Counted from the stretch's first letter, positions 48,622 through 58,680 are shown. The stretch is DNA of 64,000 nt from Sphaerospermopsis kisseleviana NIES-73 (GCF_002368075.1 NZ_AP018314.1:996362-1060361); one strand, 5' to 3'. Notes: generated from the sequence alone by a model not told the origin. A program made the numbers and translations.

Positions 48622-49281
48622 TGTTTCTGCTGGTAGTTTTGATAAATTATCATTTGTTTCTTCGTTCATAATTGTTGTTGCGCCCTCTGAATCTTTGTCT
48701 TCTTGTCTCTGTGGAAATATTTTTTGATCTTCTTCTGAGGTATCTAAAGATGATTCTTCTTGTGGTTCTAGAGATATTTTTTCTCTGTCTGATGAATTAA
48801 CTTCGCTGTTATTATCTAAGATTTTTTTATGATTTTTTGTTGAAGTATCATCTATTGGTTTCTCGATGGTTGAACTTGATTCTTGTTTCTCATTGCTAGT
48901 TCTATGTCTTTTTCTTGACATAGAATCACTAAAATTTAAAAAACTACTACTTGCATTTGCTATATTTGCAGACATAGATGAATGTAATTCTTCTATTTTA
49001 CCATTTTCTGCTTCAATTAATAAGTCTATAAACTTACTAATCAATTTATTACGTGGTGTATGCTTTAAATAATCTTCTAAGTAAGATTTGTATAAATCTA
49101 TTAGTTCAGAATCATTTTTTAATGTGTAACCATCTCTCATCCACTTATCCAAATCTGATAATAGTTGATATTTTTTACTGTCTTTTTTCTTAAGTTTTAA
49201 CAAGTTTTGGCGATATGGCTGATCATCTAACTTAGTTTTTTTATTCCCAGCAGAATTTTTACTTGTCTGAGAACTAACCAA
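48580..49281 (-). CDS. Hydrophilic protein of unknown function
   Basis: About 233 aa, very rich in K, E, S, D and N, with a helical N-terminal half (LLKLKKKDSKKYQLLSDLDK...KFIDLLIEAENGKIEEL) and a disordered, acidic C-terminal half. I do not recognise it. The listed start is a TTG. The frame stays open upstream to 49392 without any ATG and encodes sensible protein there (KGVIIWYGNSSCEINQALEL), so the 5' end of the gene may have been lost. Its 3' end overlaps the broken gene at 47874 by 42 bp, convergently. Confidence 0.5.
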   Translation of the reverse strand: MVSSQTSKNSAGNKKTKLDDQPYRQNLLKLKKKDSKKYQLLSDLDKWMRDGYTLKNDSELIDLYKSYLEDYLKHTPRNKLISKFIDLLIEAENGKIEELHSSMSANIANASSSFLNFSDSMSRKRHRTSNEKQESSSTIEKPIDDTSTKNHKKILDNNSEVNSSDREKISLEPQEESSLDTSEEDQKIFPQRQEDKDSEGATTIMNEETNDNLSKLPAETLEDTKETDSKNSK

Positions 49282-49418
49282 ATAAGAAAAAAGGCTAGAA
49301 TCTATTTCTTCTTCTTGCAGAAGCTCTAATGCTTGATTAATTTCACAACTACTGTTGCCATACCAGATGATTACCCCTTTAATACTCAGAATCTAATTTA
49401 ACACATTTACAATATTTA

Positions 49419-49994
49419 TTACCAAATCATCCCCAAATTCAAAACAAAACCCTTTAAAACATCTTCCCCCAAAACCGTAGCAGGACAATCTAAAACCTCA
49501 ACCTCCTTCCCAGGTCTATAAATTTCCACTTGACGAGATTTCCGATTAATTAATATACCCAAACGCACACCATTATCTATATACTCTCTCATTTTTTCTT
49601 GTGTAGTCTTCAAACTATCACTAGGAGAAAGTAACTCAATTACAAAATCAGGACAAATAGGAGGAAACTTTTGTTTTTCCTCATCAGTTAAAGCATCCCA
49701 TCTTTCTAACTTGATCCAAGAAGCATCAGGAGAACGATCAGCACCATTTGGTAACTTAAAACAAGTAGAAGAATCAAAAGCTATACCAGTACCATCAACA
49801 TCAGTCCAATTCATTACTTGTTGAGTGATTCTCGCATTTTTATTTCCCGTTTCTCCTCCCGTTGGTGGCATAATGATTAATTCTCCATTGGCATTTCTTT
49901 CAAATCTCAATTCGCGGTTGTTTTGACATAGTTGAAAAAACTGCTCATCAGTCATTTCTATTACTGATTCTAAATTAACAGTTAAAGCATTCAT
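49419..49994 (-). CDS. Uma2 family protein (paralogue of 61685)
   Basis: A 191-aa Uma2 protein, nearly identical to the one at 61685 over the C-terminal two thirds (SSTCFKLPNGADRSPDASWI onward), with more differences around residues 48-62. The acids lie in RSPDASWIKLERW and CPDFVIELLSPSD. I chose the second of two close ATGs because GAGGA is 7 bp before it. Confidence 0.88.
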   Translation of the reverse strand: MNALTVNLESVIEMTDEQFFQLCQNNRELRFERNANGELIIMPPTGGETGNKNARITQQVMNWTDVDGTGIAFDSSTCFKLPNGADRSPDASWIKLERWDALTDEEKQKFPPICPDFVIELLSPSDSLKTTQEKMREYIDNGVRLGILINRKSRQVEIYRPGKEVEVLDCPATVLGEDVLKGFVLNLGMIW

Positions 49995-50000
49995 GGTCAT

Positions 50001-50441
50001 ATCCTCATTGAAAAATAAGGCTGTAATTTTAACTATCTCATATCATATTATATACGATTAATTTAATTTTTTTTATATAGATTATTTAACAGAGAAAATA
50101 ACGATGTACACAAAAACTCTCTTACCTCTGCGGTTCATTCCTTTTCTTCTGTGTCCTCTGTGCCTCTGTGGTTCATTCCTATACCAACTACATAATCATT
50201 TAACAACCATATAGTTACATAACCAACTATTTATGTAAATAGAAATTACAAACATCTGAGAAAACCTTGCTAAATTGTTAAGATTTATCAATAATGATTA
50301 CGTTTTTTATATCATTTTGTTTCAGTTCAGGGAGAAAACCCCCACTGACACAGAGTTTTCTGGTACAAAACTCTTAATTGCCGAAGAAAATGGAAGAAAA
50401 AAACTTCCAGTAGAGAACACGCCTCAAAGGAGCTTATCTGA
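50001..50441. other. Upstream region of chlH
   Basis: These 441 bp hold no supported gene. At about 50116-50178 there are two copies of a TCTGCGGTTCATTCC / TCTGTGGTTCATTCC unit around CTTCTGTGTCCTCTGTGCC, a common type of cyanobacterial dispersed repeat. The chlH promoter probably lies in the AT-rich part at 50200-50320. Confidence 0.55.
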
Positions 50442-53400
50442 ATGTTCACCCAGGTCAAGTCCACAATTAGACATATTGCACCTGACGACCTACGCGGACG
50501 CAATCTGATTAAAGTCGTTTATGTTGTGCTTGAGTCTCAATATCAAAGTTCTTTATCTCAAGCAGTACGGGAAATTAACGCCAACCATCCCAGCGTGGCC
50601 ATTGAAATTAGTGGTTACTTAATTGAGGAACTGCGCGACTCGGAAAACTATGAAGATTTTAAACGCGATATAGCTAGTGCTAATATATTCATCGCTTCCC
50701 TGATATTTATTGAAGACTTAGCGCAGAAACTCGTCGCAGCAGTCGAACCCCACCGGGATAACTTCGATGTAGCGGTTGTGTTCCCCTCCATGCCTGAAGT
50801 TATGCGTCTTAACAAAATGGGTAGCTTCTCCCTGGCACAGTTGGGACAGTCTAAGAGCGTCATTGCCAACTTCATGAAGAAGCGTAAAGAGAAATCTGGC
50901 GCTGGTTTCCAAGATGGAATGTTAAAGCTCTTGCGTACTCTTCCCCAAGTGCTGAAATTCCTCCCCATTGAAAAAGCGCAAGATGCGCGTAACTTCATGC
51001 TGAGTTTTCAGTATTGGTTAGGTGGTTCAGCAGAAAACCTGGAAAACTTCCTGCTGATGCTGGCTGATAAATACGTCTTAAAAGGGGAAGATAAACAAAA
51101 ACTAGCTGCTGCTGAATATCAAGCACCAGTAGTTTATCCCGACATGGGTATTTGGCATCCTTTAGCGCCAAATATGTTTGAAGATGTACGAGAATATCTA
51201 AACTGGTATTCTGTCCGCAGAGACATTTCTCGAAATATCAAAGATCCCCTCGCACCATGTGTAGGTTTGGTTTTACAACGAACTCACCTAGTTACTGGAG
51301 ATGATGCACATTATGTAGCAATTGTCCAGGAATTAGAATCTTTAGGTGCAAAAGTTCTCCCTGTGTTTGCTGGTGGTTTGGATTTCTCTAAACCTGTAGA
51401 TGCTTATTTCTACGAACCTACAACCAGATTACCCTTAGTTGACGCGGTTGTTTCCCTGACTGGTTTTGCTTTAGTGGGTGGACCTGCAAGACAAGACCAT
51501 CCCAAAGCTATTGAAGCATTAAAAAAATTAAACCGTCCTTACATGGTAGCCTTGCCTTTGGTGTTCCAAACCACCGAAGAATGGTTAGATAGCGATTTGG
51601 GGTTACATCCTATTCAAGTGGCTTTACAGATTGCTATACCTGAACTAGATGGAGCAATTGAGCCTATTATCCTATCCGGTAAAGATGGGGCAACAGGTAG
51701 AGCGATCGCCCTCCAAGACCGGGTAGAAATTGTTGCTCAACGTGCCTTAAAATGGGCTAGTCTGCGTCGCAAACCCAAATTAATCAAAAAAGTCGCCATC
51801 ACCGTTTTCAGCTTCCCCCCCGATAAAGGAAACGTGGGAACTGCGGCATATTTAGATGTATTTGGTTCTATCCATGAAGTTCTCAAAGGACTGAGAAACA
51901 ACGGTTACGATGTGCGGGACATCCCGGAAACCGCCCAAGAGTTGATGGAACAAGTCATCCACGACGCACAAGCGCAATACGCAAGTCCTGAACTCAACAT
52001 TGCTTACAAAATGTCAGTCCCCGAATATGAAGCACTGACACCGTACTCCCAACGCTTAGAAGAAAACTGGGGTCCACCACCAGGAAACTTAAACAGTGAT
52101 GGACAAAACTTGCTCGTATACGGTAAGCATTTCGGTAACGTCTTCATCGGTGTGCAACCCACCTTCGGCTATGAAGGCGACCCCATGCGCTTATTATTCT
52201 CCCGTTCCGCTAGTCCCCATCATGGCTTCGCCGCTTTTTATACTTATTTAGAAAGAATTTGGGGTGCTGATGCTGTTTTACATTTTGGTACACACGGATC
52301 ATTAGAGTTTATGCCTGGTAAACAGATGGGGATGTCTGGAGATTGTTACCCAGATCAATTAATTGGCACAATTCCCAATCTGTATTATTACGCAGCGAAC
52401 AACCCCAGTGAAGCGACAATTGCTAAACGTCGCAGTTATGCAGAAACAATTTCTTACTTAACTCCACCTGCGGAAAATGCTGGTTTATACAAAGGTTTGA
52501 AAGAACTCAGTGAGTTAATTGGTTCTTACCAAACTTTGAAAGACAGCGGCCGGGGAGTTTCCATTGTGAATGCGATCGTTGACAAATGCCGCATTGTTAA
52601 CTTAGATAAAGATATTGACCTGCCAGAAACCGACGCAAAAGATATGTCCTCTGAAGAACGGGATAATATCGTCGGGATTGTTTATCGCAAGTTGATGGAA
52701 ATTGAATCTCGCTTATTACCTTGCGGTTTGCATATCATCGGTAAACCACCTTCTGCGGAAGAGGCGATCGCCACTTTAGTGAATATTGCCAGTTTAGATC
52801 GGCAAGAAGACGGTATACTTGGTTTACCCTCCATCATTGCTAACAGCTTAGGCCGCAACATTGAAGAAATCTACCGCAACAGCGACAAAGGCATTTTAGC
52901 CGATGTGCAATTATTACAAGACATTACAATGGCTATCCGTGCGGCTGTAGCGGCTTTAGTACAAGAACAAATTGATGCAGAAGGTCGAGTTTCCTTAGTA
53001 TCCAAGTTGAACTTCTTTAACATGGGTAAAAAAGAACCTTGGGTAGAATCGCTGTATCAGTCAGGTTTTAATAACGTAGATACATCTGCATTAAAACCCT
53101 TGTTTGAGTATTTGGAATTTTGCTTAAAACAAGTATGTGCAGATAACGAACTTGGCGGTTTATTGCAAGGTTTAGAAGGTGAATATATTTTACCCGGACC
53201 CGGTGGCGACCCCATCCGTAACCCTGACGTATTGCCCACAGGTAAAAATATACACGCTTTAGATCCCCAATCTATTCCTACCACTGCGGCGGTACAATCG
53301 GCGAAAATTGTCGTTGATAGGTTGTTAGAACGCAATAAGACTGAAAATGGTGGAAACTGGCCGGAAACCATCGCCTGTGTCCTCTGGGGTACAGATAACA

Positions 53401-54428
53401 TCAAAACCTATGGCGAATCCCTGGCACAAATTATGTGGATGGTGGGAGTGCGTCCTGTTCCCGATTCTTTAGGACGGGTGAACAAGTTGGAATTGATACC
53501 CTTAGAAGAATTGGGTCGTCCTAGAATTGACGTAGTAATTAACTGTTCTGGTGTCTTCCGTGATCTGTTCATTAACCAGATGAACTTACTGGACCAAGGT
53601 GTAAAAATGGCTGCTGAAGCTGATGAACCCTTGGAAATGAACTTTGTGCGGAAACACGCACTGCAACAAGCAGAGGAAATGGGAATTAATCTGCGTCAAG
53701 CTGCAACCCGTGTATTTTCTAATGCTTCTGGTTCTTATTCTTCTAATATCAACTTAGCGGTGGAGAATAGCACTTGGGATAGTGAAGCAGAGTTGCAAGA
53801 AATGTATTTGAAACGCAAATCTTTCTCTTTCAATTCTGATAACCCTGGGGTAATGGATGAGTCACGGCAGATTTTTGAAACTACTTTGAAAACTGCTGAT
53901 GCAACTTTCCAAAATCTTGATTCTTCGGAAATCAGTTTAACTGATGTGTCCCATTATTTCGACTCTGACCCAACAAAATTAGTTGCAAGTCTGCGTACAG
54001 ATGGTAAGAAACCTGCATCTTACATTGCAGATACAACTACCGCGAATGCACAGGTAAGAAGTTTATCGGAAACTGTGCGTTTGGATGCGCGGACGAAGTT
54101 GTTAAACCCCAAATGGTATGAGGGGATGTTGTCTCACGGTTACGAAGGTGTGCGGGAACTTTCTAAGCGGTTGGTTAATACCACTGGTTGGAGTGCAACT
54201 GCTGGTGCTGTGGATAACTGGGTTTATGAGGAAACCAATGAGACGTTTATTAAAGATGAGGAAATGCAGAAGCGTCTGATGAATTTGAATCCTCATTCTT
54301 TCCGCAAGATTGTTTCTACTTTGTTGGAAGTCAATGGTCGCGGTTATTGGGAGACAAGTGAGGAGAATTTAGATCGGTTGAGAGAGTTGTATCAGGAGGT
54401 GGAAAATCGGATTGAAGGTATAGAATAG
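50442..54428 (+). CDS. chlH: Magnesium chelatase subunit H
   Basis: A 1328-aa ChlH (BchH/CobN family), the porphyrin-binding catalytic subunit that, with ChlI and ChlD, inserts Mg2+ into protoporphyrin IX at the start of the chlorophyll branch. The conserved region includes [20 protein letters not shown] and [20 protein letters not shown]. The length matches cyanobacterial ChlH. The N-terminus ([20 protein letters not shown]) is typical. It is a single gene with a terminator; ChlI and ChlD are not in the window. Confidence 0.98.
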   Translation: MFTQVKSTIRHIAPDDLRGRNLIKVVYVVLESQYQSSLSQAVREINANHPSVAIEISGYLIEELRDSENYEDFKRDIASANIFIASLIFIEDLAQKLVAAVEPHRDNFDVAVVFPSMPEVMRLNKMGSFSLAQLGQSKSVIANFMKKRKEKSGAGFQDGMLKLLRTLPQVLKFLPIEKAQDARNFMLSFQYWLGGSAENLENFLLMLADKYVLKGEDKQKLAAAEYQAPVVYPDMGIWHPLAPNMFEDVREYLNWYSVRRDISRNIKDPLAPCVGLVLQRTHLVTGDDAHYVAIVQELESLGAKVLPVFAGGLDFSKPVDAYFYEPTTRLPLVDAVVSLTGFALVGGPARQDHPKAIEALKKLNRPYMVALPLVFQTTEEWLDSDLGLHPIQVALQIAIPELDGAIEPIILSGKDGATGRAIALQDRVEIVAQRALKWASLRRKPKLIKKVAITVFSFPPDKGNVGTAAYLDVFGSIHEVLKGLRNNGYDVRDIPETAQELMEQVIHDAQAQYASPELNIAYKMSVPEYEALTPYSQRLEENWGPPPGNLNSDGQNLLVYGKHFGNVFIGVQPTFGYEGDPMRLLFSRSASPHHGFAAFYTYLERIWGADAVLHFGTHGSLEFMPGKQMGMSGDCYPDQLIGTIPNLYYYAANNPSEATIAKRRSYAETISYLTPPAENAGLYKGLKELSELIGSYQTLKDSGRGVSIVNAIVDKCRIVNLDKDIDLPETDAKDMSSEERDNIVGIVYRKLMEIESRLLPCGLHIIGKPPSAEEAIATLVNIASLDRQEDGILGLPSIIANSLGRNIEEIYRNSDKGILADVQLLQDITMAIRAAVAALVQEQIDAEGRVSLVSKLNFFNMGKKEPWVESLYQSGFNNVDTSALKPLFEYLEFCLKQVCADNELGGLLQGLEGEYILPGPGGDPIRNPDVLPTGKNIHALDPQSIPTTAAVQSAKIVVDRLLERNKTENGGNWPETIACVLWGTDNIKTYGESLAQIMWMVGVRPVPDSLGRVNKLELIPLEELGRPRIDVVINCSGVFRDLFINQMNLLDQGVKMAAEADEPLEMNFVRKHALQQAEEMGINLRQAATRVFSNASGSYSSNINLAVENSTWDSEAELQEMYLKRKSFSFNSDNPGVMDESRQIFETTLKTADATFQNLDSSEISLTDVSHYFDSDPTKLVASLRTDGKKPASYIADTTTANAQVRSLSETVRLDARTKLLNPKWYEGMLSHGYEGVRELSKRLVNTTGWSATAGAVDNWVYEETNETFIKDEEMQKRLMNLNPHSFRKIVSTLLEVNGRGYWETSEENLDRLRELYQEVENRIEGIE

Positions 54429-54437
54429 GTTTAGATG

Positions 54438-54456
54438 GGCAGGTATAAAACCTGCC
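54438..54456 (+). terminator. Rho-independent terminator of chlH
   Basis: GGCAGGT and ACCTGCC form a perfect 7-bp stem with loop ATAAA, 9 bp after the stop, followed by TATTTTTGGGATTTTG. Confidence 0.85.
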
Positions 54457-54480
54457 TATTTTTGGGATTTTGCTTTTTTG

Positions 54481-54508
54481 CACGCAGAGGCGCAGAGGCG
54501 CGGAGAGG
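54481..54508 (+). repeat. GCAGAGGC dispersed repeat
   Basis: CACGCAGAGGCGCAGAGGCG with two tandem GCAGAGGC units, a repeat type common in Nostocales. A related TTTCGCGCAAAG block follows at about 54537 and also occurs at 41924. Confidence 0.75.
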
Positions 54509-54628
54509 TGTTAGGAGTATGGTATAATTGCTGTGAGTTTCGCGCAAAGGAAGAGAGAGATTAGTTTATGATTTAGGTGAACTAAGAATTTTTGATAATT
54601 CACATAATGACATAAAATTCAAAGATAA

Positions 54629-54907
54629 ATGATTCAAACATTTAAAAATAAGTCTTTAGAAAATCTGTTTAAAGAAAATTTTAATAAAGGAGTTCCCGCA
54701 AACCTAGAAAAGAAAATTAGAATTAGATTAGAAGTTATAGACTCAGCTTTAATTGTAGATGATATTAGATTACCAGGATATGATTTACATGAATTAAAAG
54801 GAGATAGAAAAGGAACTTGGTCAATTAAGGTATCAGGAAACTGGCGAATAACTTTTAAATTTGAAGATGGTGATGCTTATGATGTCAATTTAGAAGATTA
54901 CCATTAA
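54629..54907 (+). CDS. higB: HigB/RelE-type toxin (plasmid maintenance killer family)
   Basis: A 92-aa killer-protein-family toxin: MIQTFKNKSLENLFKENFNK, PGYDLHELKGDRKGTWSIKV and SGNWRITFKFEDGDAYDVNL, the complete HigB/RelE fold with R and H/Y positions of mRNA interferases. It lies 74 bp before the HigA gene in the same direction. It is one of the few intact toxins of this cluster. Confidence 0.9.
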   Translation: MIQTFKNKSLENLFKENFNKGVPANLEKKIRIRLEVIDSALIVDDIRLPGYDLHELKGDRKGTWSIKVSGNWRITFKFEDGDAYDVNLEDYH

Positions 54908-54981
54908 TGTTGTGTTAAGATAGTAGTAAATAGTTGAAAACTGTTAAATAAATTTCACCAAGCTATTAAGGAGTATTAATT

Positions 54982-55293
54982 ATGAATAATTGGCAAAATA
55001 TTACTGAAGATAGATTAGCAAGACCAATACATCCAGGTGAAGTAATTGCAGATATTTTAGATGATTTAGAAGTTAATTATCACGATTTTGCCGAAGTTTT
55101 AGGAATATCTCATCAAACAATTCAGGAAATTATTAATGGTGAAAAATCCATTACTGTAGATATTGCCATTCGTTTGGGTAAAGCGTTAGGAAATGGACCG
55201 AGATTGTGGTTAAATCTTCAGCAAAAGGTTGATGTTTGGGATGCTTTGCAAAGTCATCAGGAAGAATATAATAAGGTTATGACTTTGGTTTAG
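54982..55293 (+). CDS. higA: HigA family antitoxin
   Basis: A 103-aa XRE-type antidote: RPIHPGEVIADILDDLEVNY, then the HTH LGISHQTIQEIINGEKSITV and RLGKALGNGPRLWLNLQQKV. It is preceded by AAGGAG. It is almost identical to the orphan copy at 61250, differing in a few N-terminal residues, which indicates a recent duplication. Confidence 0.93.
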   Translation: MNNWQNITEDRLARPIHPGEVIADILDDLEVNYHDFAEVLGISHQTIQEIINGEKSITVDIAIRLGKALGNGPRLWLNLQQKVDVWDALQSHQEEYNKVMTLV

Positions 55294-55311
55294 AAAAAAT
55301 GATGTTTTAAA

Positions 55312-55346
55312 GGGGTTTGTTTTGAATTTGGGGATGATTTAGTAAT
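55312..55346 (+). repeat. Remnant of a Uma2 3' end
   Basis: GGGTTTGTTTTGAATTTGGG followed by GATGATTTAGTAAT matches the last bases of the Uma2 gene at 61685 (62229-62262 region). It stands directly after higA, where a Uma2 gene follows the second higA copy. It is best explained as the scar of a deleted Uma2 gene. Confidence 0.7.
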
Positions 55347-55397
55347 TTATGTTTTAGTAAAAGAAGTAATTTTTTAAATATAGGCACTGTGTAAAAT

Positions 55398-55952
55398 ATG
55401 AAACCTAAAAATTACTTAGCCTTGACATTTAGTTTAAGTTTAGCTGTGCTAAATTGTGAAATTTTACCAGCTTATGCACTGCCAGGACAAAATATAAAAA
55501 CAGTAATTAAATGGTCTCGAAATCATGCAAAAATTACACCTTTAACTTCTGTTAAAAAGCTAGAAGAAGGTTATCCAGACTATAGTAGTAAAACTTCTTT
55601 TAAAAAATATTCTGTTAGCTTTGATGTTTGGATAAACTCAAAAGGTATTGTGACTGAACAAATGATAGATGCTAGAAACCATGAAAATAATCGTATAAAT
55701 TTAGAGTTTACGAAAAACAATAATAATGGTTTACAGTTAATTAATATGATATATGGTCAAACTATTGTTAATGACTATCAGAATGCTAAATATGTTGACA
55801 TGGTAAAAATTGGTGGACTAGGACTTATTAAATTTTATAGAGGAAAAAAATATGCTTATGAAATTTGGGGAGATGGAGGTTCTCATCAATTTACAATTAT
55901 TCCACTAAAGGATTTAGTAAGTAGGATTGACAATTGGAAACGACAGCAGTAA
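55398..55952 (+). CDS. Exported hypothetical protein
   Basis: A 184-aa protein with a signal peptide (NYLALTFSLSLAVLNCEILP, cleavage probably after AYA near residue 27). The mature part is basic and beta-rich (VSFDVWINSKGIVTEQMIDA), with a glycine-rich end. I do not recognise a family. It is followed by the HEPN-like gene in the same direction. Confidence 0.55.
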   Translation: MKPKNYLALTFSLSLAVLNCEILPAYALPGQNIKTVIKWSRNHAKITPLTSVKKLEEGYPDYSSKTSFKKYSVSFDVWINSKGIVTEQMIDARNHENNRINLEFTKNNNNGLQLINMIYGQTIVNDYQNAKYVDMVKIGGLGLIKFYRGKKYAYEIWGDGGSHQFTIIPLKDLVSRIDNWKRQQ

Positions 55953-56002
55953 TAATTCATGGTATAGATTCATTAAATAAGACAATTATCTTTAATAGTA
56001 AT

Positions 56003-57016
56003 ATGCTATATCCTAGAACATTTTCAGAGTTAGAGTTTATCAAACAGCTTAAACAACTTGAAGCTGTTCAATTTCAACTAAAACAGAATAATATACTCGG
56101 AGCTAGAATAGCCCTTTTTTTACTAGATAGTTTAGCAGATATAATCTCATATTACTTTATTTGTGACTGTCCTTATGATTTAAATATAACTGATGAACAA
56201 ATGATTAAAATAAAACCAAATTTTCTAGACAGAGTAAAGTTTATAAAAGAAGAATTTCCTTGGGTTGTAGATGAACAACAATATCAATTTATAGTAGAAC
56301 TGCGACGATTAAGAAACGACACTTTTCACGAGGCTAAGTTGAGAGAAGATGAAGTGATAATTTGCTTAGTTAAAATTTATTATCAAATAATAATAGAGAT
56401 TCTAAAAGGAGCTACTTTATACCCAGCAGACTATGAATATTATGGAATTTCTCATGATGATTTACGGGAAGATCAAAAACTGCTTAACTATATAGAATCG
56501 AAAGGTTTATTAAATGATGGTTTAAAAGATGGCTATATTACCTATTATGAATTAATAGAAAAGGTAGTGAGTCAATATGAATCAGAAGCAGATCAGATAT
56601 ATTACCAAAACATTAATCAAATATTATCTAATGATCTAATAAGAAGAATAGACATCTTAAATGAGATGATTATCTATGTAATTGATTCCTTGAGATCATC
56701 TGAAATATTTTATGAAGAACTAGAAAAATTACTTAATGATGAACCAATTAATCAAAGAGATGATACCCATATTGGCGAAAGCGAAAAAGATATAGACGAT
56801 TTTATTCAAAATATTAATCCATATATTAAGAATAAATATCGCAAGATGGGAAATATATCAAAAAAACAAATAGACGGATGGAAAGTTCAAGCTAAGAATT
56901 TACTAAATGAACAAAAAATTCACGATACACTTAAAAAATGGGGAGAAATAGATAGAAAACTTTCAATATTTTCAAATATCGGAGTTTTATTTAGTGCAGC
57001 TAAAGCAAGCAAATGA
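56003..57016 (+). CDS. Putative HEPN-like protein
   Basis: A 337-aa, mostly helical protein. The segment EAVQFQLKQNNILGARIALF and, later, VELRRLRNDTFHEAKL contain the R-x4-H signature (RNDTFH, R104 and H109) of HEPN ribonuclease domains, with flanking helices of suitable length. The C-terminal 180 residues are an unknown helical region rich in acidic and lysine residues. I chose ATG 56003; a TTG at 55934 overlapping the previous gene is possible. Its 3' end meets a truncated RelE toxin gene. The HEPN assignment rests on the motif and is inference. Confidence 0.55.
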   Translation: MLYPRTFSELEFIKQLKQLEAVQFQLKQNNILGARIALFLLDSLADIISYYFICDCPYDLNITDEQMIKIKPNFLDRVKFIKEEFPWVVDEQQYQFIVELRRLRNDTFHEAKLREDEVIICLVKIYYQIIIEILKGATLYPADYEYYGISHDDLREDQKLLNYIESKGLLNDGLKDGYITYYELIEKVVSQYESEADQIYYQNINQILSNDLIRRIDILNEMIIYVIDSLRSSEIFYEELEKLLNDEPINQRDDTHIGESEKDIDDFIQNINPYIKNKYRKMGNISKKQIDGWKVQAKNLLNEQKIHDTLKKWGEIDRKLSIFSNIGVLFSAAKASK

Positions 57017-57182
57017 AGGAAAAATAAAACCGCAATTTAAAGGCAATATACATATTCAAAATAATTTCATAACATCCCCGCACCCAACGAAAAGCTCTTT
57101 CCTGTGACTCCTCTTTTATCCATAGGAAAATACTCTCAATATCAGCAATAGCAGTAGGTAAAATCTCAATCCGGTATGCCAT
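57000..57182 (-). pseudogene. RelE/ParE toxin, C-terminally truncated
   Basis: Begins MAYRIEILPTAIADIESIFL and WIKEESQERAFRWVRGCYEI, typical of a RelE/ParE-type toxin, then changes into an unrelated tail that is the reverse complement of the end of the HEPN-like gene. The last 45 or so residues of the fold, which hold the active site, are missing. Its start overlaps the Phd antitoxin by 17 bp. A shorter homologous fragment is at 62827. Confidence 0.75.
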
Positions 57183-57453
57183 ACTTTTCCTTAAATTCTG
57201 CAAATGCTTGATTTAAGGGCATACCCTCACCTTGTTCAAACTCATTGATACTTTGACGTATCTTAGCAACAGATTCAAGTAATTCCAGTCTATCAATCAT
57301 TTTTTGATAACTTTCAGCATCTTGAACCACAGCAGCAGCTTTACCATTCACAGTCAGCACAATGGGAGCTTTAGTTTCCTTTAACTTATCCAGAAACATC
57401 TTTGCTCCGCGCTGAAATTCTGATAAGGGGTGAATATCGCTTAGGCTAAACAT
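57166..57453 (-). CDS. Phd/YefM family antitoxin
   Basis: A 95-aa antitoxin: LSEFQRGAKMFLDKLKETKA, then PIVLTVNGKAAAVVQDAESY, the Phd/YefM DNA-binding core, and a complete C-terminal toxin-binding tail ending KEKYGIPD. It is intact although its toxin is truncated. The C-terminal 60 residues recur in the fused gene at 62879. Confidence 0.9.
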   Translation of the reverse strand: MFSLSDIHPLSEFQRGAKMFLDKLKETKAPIVLTVNGKAAAVVQDAESYQKMIDRLELLESVAKIRQSINEFEQGEGMPLNQAFAEFKEKYGIPD

Positions 57454-57545
57454 CGTAATTTCAATAAATTATTTGATAATTTCATGTTAATTTTATGAAA
57501 ATATTTTGTCAAGAGAAGAGATCGCTGTTTTGGGGGTTTGGAGGT

Positions 57546-57574
57546 GCGTTAGTGAAGCTTACCGAAGGTATCGC
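57546..57574 (+). repeat. 29-bp double-mini-hairpin element
   Basis: GCGTTAGTGAAGC plus TTACCGAAGGTATCGC, set in a G/T-rich context (GTTTTGGGGGTTTGGAGGT left, TGTTTTGGGATGTGG right) with HIP1-like half sites on both sides. The spacer 57454-57680 otherwise holds nothing. Confidence 0.9.
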
Positions 57575-57680
57575 TGTTTTGGGATGTGGAGAGAGTGCGA
57601 TCTTCTTACCTTAGTTATTGCTTTTTGATAGAGAAAGATTTAGGTTGGTTACAATAAATCCATCAATAGCACATAATATA

Positions 57681-58154
57681 ATGAGTGAAACCGTCTACAT
57701 AGAAACCAGTGTTATTGGCTATTTAACAGCCAGATTCACCAAAAATTTAATTATTGCAGCCAACATGGAAATTACGAGAGATTGGTGGGAAAATCGCCGT
57801 CATGATTTTAACCTTTACATTTCTCAAGCTGTTTTAGATGAAGTTGCCGCAGGAGATTCAGAAATAGCTAATAAACGTTTAGAATTGCTGGAAAACTTTG
57901 AACTTTTATCAATAAACGAAACTGTTATAAATCTTGCAGAACAATTTATTAATAAAAGTAACCTACCTTCTAAAGCTGCCACAGATGCAATACATATTGC
58001 ACTAGCTACAATTCATGGTATGGACTATCTGTTAACATGGAATTGTAAACATATTGCCAACGCACAGATTCAGAAAAAATTGGCTCAAATCAGTTTAGAC
58101 TTTGGGTATGAAATGCCAACTATTTGTACACCTTACGAATTAATGGAGCAATAA
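57681..58154 (+). CDS. PIN-domain VapC-type toxin
   Basis: A 157-aa PIN-domain protein of the subgroup that starts with YIETSVIGYLTAR, where Glu8 replaces the usual first Asp. Further acids: VLDEVAAGD (E near 57), ATDAIHIALATIHGMDYLLT (D near 113) and WNCKHIANA. I chose ATG 57681 from the family start; an upstream TTG is in frame. It is followed after 3 bp by a small helical antitoxin gene. Confidence 0.88.
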   Translation: MSETVYIETSVIGYLTARFTKNLIIAANMEITRDWWENRRHDFNLYISQAVLDEVAAGDSEIANKRLELLENFELLSINETVINLAEQFINKSNLPSKAATDAIHIALATIHGMDYLLTWNCKHIANAQIQKKLAQISLDFGYEMPTICTPYELMEQ

Positions 58155-58157
58155 ATT

Positions 58158-58343
58158 ATGTGGCAAGATGAAATTGTAGAAGAAATTCATCACATTCGAG
58201 AAGCCTATGCTAAGTCCTTTAACTATGATTTGCGTGCCATATTTTTGGACTTACAAAAAAAGCAAAACTCAAGCGTACATAAGGTTGTTACACTACAACC
58301 AAAACTAAGGTCTAACAAATTATTGGAAGGCACAAAATCATAA
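58158..58343 (+). CDS. Small VapB-like antitoxin
   Basis: A 61-aa protein (MWQDEIVEEIHHIREAYAKS, then FNYDLRAIFLDLQKKQ). This small family accompanies the YIET-type PIN toxins in cyanobacteria. The order is toxin first. It is directly followed by a HIP1-phased array. Confidence 0.8.
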   Translation: MWQDEIVEEIHHIREAYAKSFNYDLRAIFLDLQKKQNSSVHKVVTLQPKLRSNKLLEGTKS

Positions 58344-58400
58344 GTAAATGCGATAGCGAAAAGTAACCTAGTAATCGCTGTTTGGGGATGTGTGGGAAGT

Positions 58401-58658
58401 GCGATCGCTATTTTGTGGTTTTGGGAGTGCGATCGCGTTTAGGGGATGTGTGGGTGTGCGATCACTTTTTGGGGGTGTTGGGGTGCGATCGTTGTTTGGG
58501 GGTGTTTGGGGTGTGATCGCTGTTTTGGGTTTTGGGGAGAGCGATCGCTGTTGGGAATGTGGAGGTGTGATCGCTTGTTGGGGGTTTGGAGGGTGCGATC
58601 TCGTTTAGGGATGTTGGGAGAGCGATCGCTGTTTGGAGTTTTGGGGAAGTGCGATCGT
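58401..58658 (+). repeat. HIP1-phased G/T-rich array, ten units
   Basis: Ten HIP1 octamers or one- to two-base variants start at 58401, 58429, 58458, 58485, 58513, 58541, 58567, 58595, 58622 and 58651, that is every 26-29 bp. The spacers (for example CTATTTTGTGGTTTTGGGAG) are made almost only of G and T on this strand and rich in GGG runs. The open frames here are by-products of the composition. The whole of 58344-58680 has no gene. Confidence 0.95.
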
Positions 58659-58680
58659 AAAAATAGACCTCATTTACAAA

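Noticed and set aside
50275..50508. 77-codon open frame before chlH
   Set aside because: It overlaps the start of chlH in another frame and looks like untranslated leader.
58401..58658. CRISPR-like array of short repeats and spacers
   Set aside because: The repeated part is only the 8-bp HIP1 octamer, spacers are low-complexity G/T DNA of varying length and there are no cas genes.
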